NCBI GenBank assembly: GCA_015490795.1
Contig: WFXD01000004.1
Span: 18,284 to 82,283, forward strand
DNA: 64,000 nt
Reading direction: 5' to 3'
Source of the DNA: Gammaproteobacteria bacterium
GTDB lineage: Bacteria > Pseudomonadota > Gammaproteobacteria > Chromatiales > Chromatiaceae
The position numbers and the translations under genes are program-made. A model generated the notes under the pieces. The model was not told the origin of the DNA. It did not search any database and saw only the letters and a program-made list of their open reading frames with translations. This document shows, piece after piece, positions 59,616 to 64,000 of the stretch. Position 1 is the stretch's first letter, and every line of letters starts with the position of its first letter.

Positions 59616-60490
59616 CAGATTCCAGCCCAGTTTAGGTAGGCCTGATTAATACGATCACCCCAGAGCAGACTGATCCAGCCTGCAATAGCCAGGTAGGGGC
59701 CAAAAGGGATGGGTACATTGCGGTCGCGGCCACGCAGTAAAACCAGTGTTAAACCAATGATTGCGCCAACCAGGGACGAGAGCATAATGATTTGGGGTAG
59801 ATACTGCCACCCCAGCCAGCCACCAAAGAGCGCCAGCAGTTTAAAATCGCCAAATCCCATCCCCTCCTTGCCGGTTATCAGCTTAAAGAGCTGAAAGACA
59901 CTCCAGAGTGCAAGGTATCCTGCCACAGCGCCGACGATGGCTGACTCGGGTGTCGCAAAGATGCCCCAGAGACTCAGCAACAACCCAAGCCAGAGGAGGG
60001 GAAGGGTGATTGAGTCGGGCAGCAGTTTGTGATCAAAATCGATCATGCTCAGGGTGATGAGCGCCCAGGTCAGGAGCAACGCTGCCGCCGTCTGGCTGCT
60101 GATGCCAAAGCGCCAGGCTACGGCTAATGATAACAGGCAGGTGAGCAGCTCAATCAGTGGATACCGGATAGAGATGGAAGCACCACAGCCTGAGCAGCGC
60201 CCCCTCAGAAAAAGATAGCTGATGAGCGGGATGTTCTCAATGACTTTGATTTGATGGTTGCAGTGCGGGCAGCGTGATCGGGGTTTGCTCAGAGTAAGCG
60301 GAGGTTTCTCATCGGCGCTATCCTCTTGCTGCCCAAGAAACTCCAGGCATTGAACTCGCCAATCCTGCTCCAGCATAATAGGCAGACGGTGGATGACGAC
60401 ATTTAAAAAGCTGCCAACAATAAGCCCCAGCAGGCCAATGTATATAAAAAATGCTGAAGGATTATTTTGCAGGTAGTCAATAAAACTCAT
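59615..60490 (-). CDS. pilD: Prepilin peptidase/N-methyltransferase PilD
   Basis: Cleaves and methylates type IV pilins. The 291-residue polytopic protein has the four-Cys zinc site (CPHC, CSGC), the catalytic Asp in DFDHKLLPD, and GMGFGDFKLLA (GxGD). The frame is open upstream to 60640, but ATG 60490 matches homologues. It ends overlapping the ligase start. Confidence 0.95.
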   Translation of the reverse strand: MSFIDYLQNNPSAFFIYIGLLGLIVGSFLNVVIHRLPIMLEQDWRVQCLEFLGQQEDSADEKPPLTLSKPRSRCPHCNHQIKVIENIPLISYLFLRGRCSGCGASISIRYPLIELLTCLLSLAVAWRFGISSQTAAALLLTWALITLSMIDFDHKLLPDSITLPLLWLGLLLSLWGIFATPESAIVGAVAGYLALWSVFQLFKLITGKEGMGFGDFKLLALFGGWLGWQYLPQIIMLSSLVGAIIGLTLVLLRGRDRNVPIPFGPYLAIAGWISLLWGDRINQAYLNWAGI

Positions 60491-60521
60491 AAATTCTGGC
60501 TTGGCCGCATGGTTGAGTCTC

Positions 60522-61772
60522 TTACCCGATCGCCTGACCCATCTGAAAGATCGGCAGATACATTGCAATAACCAACCCGCCAACCAGCACGCCCAGAACA
60601 GCCATGATGAGTGGTTCCAGCAGGCTGCTGAGGGCATCAACGGCGTTGTCTACCTCTTCCTCGTAAAAATCTGCAACCTTGGAGAGCATGTCGTCTACAG
60701 AGCCGGACTCCTCACCGATGGCAACCATCTGAACCACCATGTGTGGAAAGAGATTTTGCTGTTTCATGGCCAGCTGCATGGTTTGACCGGTTGCAACATC
60801 CTCGCGCATACGCAGCACAGCTTCGCCGTAGACAATGTTGCCGGTAGCGCCAGCGACAGATTCCAGCGCCTCTACCAGCGGGACACCCGCAGCAAACATG
60901 GTGGAGGTGGTGCGTGCAAACCGGGCGATAGCGGCTTTGTGAATGATGACACCGAAGACGGGTGCCTTGAGGAGCGCCTTGTCCAGAAGGTGGCGAAATT
61001 TGCGGGATCTTTTATAGAGATTCCCTAAAAGAAAGGCGGTGCCCCCCATAGCCAGCAGGATAATCAACCAATACTCTTGCACAAATTCAGAGAGATCGAC
61101 CACCATGCGGGTAAAGGCGGGCAGGTCGGCCCCAAACCCTGAAAAGAGCGATTCGAATTGTGGGACAACAAAGATCAGAAGGATGGTGGTCACGATAAAG
61201 GCAACGATCATTACCGCCGTAGGGTAGAACAGCGCCTTCTTTATTTTGCCCTTGATCGCTTCCGTCTTCTCTTTGTAGGTGGCGATTTTGTCCAGCAATA
61301 TCTCCAGCACACCGGCCTGCTCACCTGCCTGTACTAAGTTACAGAACAGGTCATCAAACTGGAGTGGGTGTTTGGCCAAAGCCTGGGCCAGGGTGGTACC
61401 GCCTTCGATGTCGGCTTTGATGCTCAGGAGCAGATCCTGCATGCTGGGGTTGTTATGACCGCGGCCAACGATGTCAAAAGATTGCACCAGCGGCACACCG
61501 GCAGACATCATGGTAGAGAGTTGGCGGGCGAATATCGAAATATCAGCAGCTGTGATCGGTTTTTTTCTGGATGAGAAGAGGGGCGCGGCCTTCTTTTTAA
61601 CCTTGGTTGGCGCTATACCCTGGCGGCGCAGCTCTGCGCGCACCAGTGCAATACTGGCTGCCCTGGTCTCGCCCTTTACCCGGTTTCCACGCTTGTCGGC
61701 GCCCTCCCAGGCAAAGATGTGGGCTTTAGGTGCTTTAGGTATTTTTGCTGCTTTTTCTGCTTTTGCCGCCAT
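60522..61772 (-). CDS. pilC: Type IV pilus inner-membrane platform protein PilC
   Basis: The 416-residue GspF/PilC protein has duplicated cytosolic helical domains (FARQLSTMMSAGVPLVQSFD and FARTTSTMFAAGVPLVEALE) and three TM helices (about 180-205, 235-255, 385-410). It anchors the pilus motor. It follows pilB by five bases. Confidence 0.96.
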   Translation of the reverse strand: MAAKAEKAAKIPKAPKAHIFAWEGADKRGNRVKGETRAASIALVRAELRRQGIAPTKVKKKAAPLFSSRKKPITAADISIFARQLSTMMSAGVPLVQSFDIVGRGHNNPSMQDLLLSIKADIEGGTTLAQALAKHPLQFDDLFCNLVQAGEQAGVLEILLDKIATYKEKTEAIKGKIKKALFYPTAVMIVAFIVTTILLIFVVPQFESLFSGFGADLPAFTRMVVDLSEFVQEYWLIILLAMGGTAFLLGNLYKRSRKFRHLLDKALLKAPVFGVIIHKAAIARFARTTSTMFAAGVPLVEALESVAGATGNIVYGEAVLRMREDVATGQTMQLAMKQQNLFPHMVVQMVAIGEESGSVDDMLSKVADFYEEEVDNAVDALSSLLEPLIMAVLGVLVGGLVIAMYLPIFQMGQAIG

Positions 61773-61777
61773 GGAGT

Positions 61778-63490
61778 CTACTCTCTTGTTACGCGGTTAA
61801 CCTCTTCGAGGCTGGTGATGCCAAGGCTGACCTTGTTGAGGCCGGACCGGCGCAGATCCTGGACGCCTTCCTCTTTTGCCAGATCAGCGAGCTGCATGGC
61901 ATTGCCGCCTTCCATAATCATGCGTCCCATTGCCTCTGAAACGGGCATGACCTGAAACAGGCCAACCCGCCCTTTATAACCTTTGCTGCAGTGATCACAC
62001 TCTGGCCCTGCTTTGTAGATTCTGAGATCGGGCAGCTCCTCTTCCGTAAAACCCTCTTCCAGCAGCGCCTCTTTAGGGACATCATCGGGAACCTTGCAGT
62101 GCTCGCATAAGCGCCGGGCAAGGCGCTGGGCCATGATGAGCAAGACAGATGAGGCGATATTAAAGGGGGGGACGCCCATGTTGGCCAGTCGGGTCAATGT
62201 CTGAGGTGCATCGTTTGTGTGCAGGGTCGATAACACCAGATGGCCGGTTTGAGCCGCCTTCACGGCAATCTCTGCGGTCTCAAGGTCGCGTATCTCGCCG
62301 ACCATCACGATATCCGGGTCCTGCCGCAGAAAGGCCTTTAGCGCTTTTGCAAAGGTCAGGCCAGCGCTGGTGTTCATGTTGACCTGATTGATACCGGGAA
62401 CCTGGATCTCCACCGGGTCTTCAGCGGTTGAGATGTTGATCTCAGGCGTGTTAAGCAGGTTGAGGCCGGTATAGAGAGAGACCGTTTTGCCGCTGCCCGT
62501 TGGCCCGGTTACCAGAACCATGCCATAGGGTTTGTGAATGGCGGCTAAAAAATCTTCCTGCTGTTTCTTCTCAAAGCCAAGCGCCTCAATGCCAATCTGT
62601 GCGCTGGTGGGGTCAAGAATACGCAGCACAATCTTCTCCCCATAGAGGGTGGGGCAGGTACTTACACGAAAATCAATGGAGCGGTTTTTCGACAGCACCA
62701 TTCGGATGCGCCCATCCTGCGGAACCCGGCGCTCTGCAATATTCATGCGCGACATCACCTTGACCCGGGCTATCAGGCGGGCTGCGATATTGATGGGAGG
62801 GGAGGCAACCTCGCGCAGCATGCCATCCTGACGAAAGCGGACGCGGAATGTCTTCTCGTAAGGTTCAAGATGGATGTCTGAGGCGCCTGCGTTGATGGCA
62901 TCCAGCAGCACTTTGTTAACAAAACGGACGACGGGCGCCTCATCGACATCCAGATCGCTATCTTTTGGGGCTTCATCTTCCGCTGCGGAGATATCCAGGT
63001 TATCCAGGTCTGCATCCATCAGGTCAGATATGCTGGTGTCCTGCGCCTCCAGTGCCTGCTCGATATGACGGCTTAGCTTGTCTGCCTCAACGATGACGGC
63101 CTCAGAGGCGAGGCCGGTGTTAAATTTTATCTCATCCAGTCCCTGGTGGTTTGTGGGATCTGCAACGGCAAGAAACAGCCGGTTTCCACGTTTGAAAACT
63201 GGCAGCACCCGGTGTGTGCGCAGCAGCTTTTCCTCTACCAGTCCAACCGGGGCGGACTCTGTGTCAAGCGCATCCAGGTCAAAGAAGGGGATACCAAACT
63301 CTATAGAGGCGGTTTCGGCAATCTCCCTGCTCTTCAATATCCTGTTTTCAACCAGGTGGGATACAAAAGGTGTGCGGCTCTTTAGCGCTTGCTGAAAGGC
63401 TTTTTCTGCTTCGGACTCACTGAGCAGCTTGCTTTGAATGAGGCAGCGGGCAAGTCCGCTCAGATTAACTTTGGGCTGTGTTGTGGTCAT
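61778..63490 (-). CDS. pilB: Type IV pilus assembly ATPase PilB
   Basis: The 570-residue hexameric ATPase drives pilus extension. It has an N-terminal MshEN-type domain (about 10-160) and an ATPase core with Walker A GPTGSGKT, Asp-box and Walker B MVGEIRDLETAEIA, His-box LHTNDAPQTLTRL, and a tetracysteine C-terminal motif (CEHC, CDHC). It is the first gene of the pilBCD-ligase-coaE-zapD run. Upstream, 63491-63676 (186 bp) shows no gene; a TATAAC-like -10 is present in the AT-rich part. Confidence 0.96.
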   Translation of the reverse strand: MTTTQPKVNLSGLARCLIQSKLLSESEAEKAFQQALKSRTPFVSHLVENRILKSREIAETASIEFGIPFFDLDALDTESAPVGLVEEKLLRTHRVLPVFKRGNRLFLAVADPTNHQGLDEIKFNTGLASEAVIVEADKLSRHIEQALEAQDTSISDLMDADLDNLDISAAEDEAPKDSDLDVDEAPVVRFVNKVLLDAINAGASDIHLEPYEKTFRVRFRQDGMLREVASPPINIAARLIARVKVMSRMNIAERRVPQDGRIRMVLSKNRSIDFRVSTCPTLYGEKIVLRILDPTSAQIGIEALGFEKKQQEDFLAAIHKPYGMVLVTGPTGSGKTVSLYTGLNLLNTPEINISTAEDPVEIQVPGINQVNMNTSAGLTFAKALKAFLRQDPDIVMVGEIRDLETAEIAVKAAQTGHLVLSTLHTNDAPQTLTRLANMGVPPFNIASSVLLIMAQRLARRLCEHCKVPDDVPKEALLEEGFTEEELPDLRIYKAGPECDHCSKGYKGRVGLFQVMPVSEAMGRMIMEGGNAMQLADLAKEEGVQDLRRSGLNKVSLGITSLEEVNRVTRE

Positions 63491-63676
63491 TGAGTCTCAA
63501 GGTTAATTTAGTGCCAAACGGGTTAAGTGGCGAGTGGTGCAGCTGCGATAAAGACGGTAGCCGGTTGATCCGTTTCAGCCTGAACTGCTCCGCCCTTTAT
63601 AGTTAGAGAACGTTATAGCTGTTTATAGCAGAGTTTTTGTTTTTTGTCGTTTTGTTAAATCTTGATATGTGAAGTG

Positions 63677-63803
63677 TAACGTTGCAAATCACCAGCTTGC
63701 GGATAGATTACGCTGCACTTGCCGCACACGCTGAAATTGTAAGAATGCACCCAAGTTGAAGACAAGCACCGCAGTAGCAAGTCTGTGTGAATTTGCCTTG
63801 TTA
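63677..63803 (-). other. Integron attC-like recombination site
   Basis: A 127-nt imperfect palindrome. Read on the minus strand it runs TAAC-AAG-GCAAATTCAC...GTGATTTGC-AAC-GTTA. The outer TAAC/GTTA core boxes pair; three unpaired bases separate them from a second box in which one arm has an extra T, and a further AG..CTTGC pair follows. Paired R box, unpaired spacer, L box with an extrahelical base is the architecture of attC sites, and the length matches large chromosomal-integron types. The left TAAC starts within the stop codon of the antitoxin gene, as in many gene cassettes. The integrase recognition core has one mismatch to RYYYAAC and GTTRRRY at each end. Confidence 0.6.
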
Positions 63804-64000
63804 GCTGTAATTTCTCTCTCTGCCTTCTCTGATAATATCTACAATTTCTGATGAACTTATACCAAGATCTACACCTTTAACATCAAGAGGTGATTTTTTT
63901 GGTACAGCAGGCTTTATATAAAATGCCTCACCATCCCTTTTTTTAATGCAAACAGCGCCCTCTCTTTTTGCCTCATCTAAAATAGATGCGAAGTGTTGCC
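63801..64000 (-). CDS. Antitoxin, Phd/YefM-like, C-terminal part (partial)
   Basis: The minus frame is open from the window edge to TAA 63801-63803, about 66 residues: FASILDEAKREGAVCIKKRDGE, FYIKPAVPKKSPLDVKGVDLG, and a C-terminal EIVDIIREGRERNYS. The KRDGxxFYIKP segment and the C-terminal helix match antitoxins paired with PIN-type toxins. AT-rich, unlike the rest of the window, consistent with transfer. The start and the toxin lie outside. The stop is the first part of the attC-like site, so this is probably a gene cassette. Confidence 0.7.
   Translation of the reverse strand, partial: QHFASILDEAKREGAVCIKKRDGEAFYIKPAVPKKSPLDVKGVDLGISSSEIVDIIREGRERNYS

Noticed and set aside
63500..63530. 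Sigma-54-like TGGCAC before pilB (minus strand)
   Set aside because: The TGGCAC is present but the -12 part reads TTAAC rather than TTGC, so the match is too weak.

Overview
The window is a stretch of chromosome from a gammaproteobacterium. The evidence is gene order: ispB-rplU-rpmA-obgE-proB, a complete mraZ-to-lpxC division and cell-wall cluster, secA-argJ-mutT/thiE, and pilB-pilC-pilD with coaE and zapD, all in arrangements typical of that class. The rpsT gene starts with TTG, as in E. coli. The combination resembles Chromatiales or Thiotrichales-type bacteria, but no gene here fixes the genus, so that placement is inference.

Positions 1-6796 are a mobile island beside the 3' end of a tRNA-Pro(CGG) gene. 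It carries the end of hsdM, hsdS, an OLD-like ATPase/TOPRIM nuclease, debris of at least two broken genes, a HigB/HigA-ImmA toxin-antitoxin pair with a clear operator, and a tyrosine integrase whose start abuts the tRNA. The other island end and hsdR lie to the left of the window.

Positions 6797-29144 are mostly housekeeping: ispB, rplU-rpmA-obgE, proB, rpsT, murJ, tesA, ybbA-ybbP, hemH, nadC, ampD and nth. Among them are regulatory genes: a cyclic-nucleotide-binding-fold protein, two HDOD proteins and a hybrid histidine kinase. The least described unit is an overlapping four-gene operon at 20048-22330: two DUF1538 membrane halves, a PII-like protein and a CBS-pair protein.

Positions 29142-48805 run from a nested palindromic element through rnpB to the dcw cluster: mraZ, rsmH, ftsL, ftsI, murE, murF, mraY, murD, ftsW, murG, murC, a new 53-codon ORF, murB, ddl, ftsQ, ftsA, ftsZ and lpxC. 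These genes make lipid II and build the division ring. A promoter and four 10-bp-phased MraZ boxes precede mraZ.

Positions 48919-63490 hold a DUF721/DciA-like gene, an M23 peptidase, secA, argJ, a TfpZ-like pilin accessory gene, a Nudix/ThiE fusion and, on the minus strand, pilB-pilC-pilD-(PglL-like ligase)-coaE-zapD. The O-oligosaccharyltransferase inside the pil operon together with TfpZ suggests glycosylated type IV pili.

At the right edge (63677-64000) is the 3' part of an antitoxin gene. Its stop codon lies in a 127-nt imperfect palindrome with the layout of an integron attC site, so the window probably ends at the edge of a chromosomal integron cassette array.
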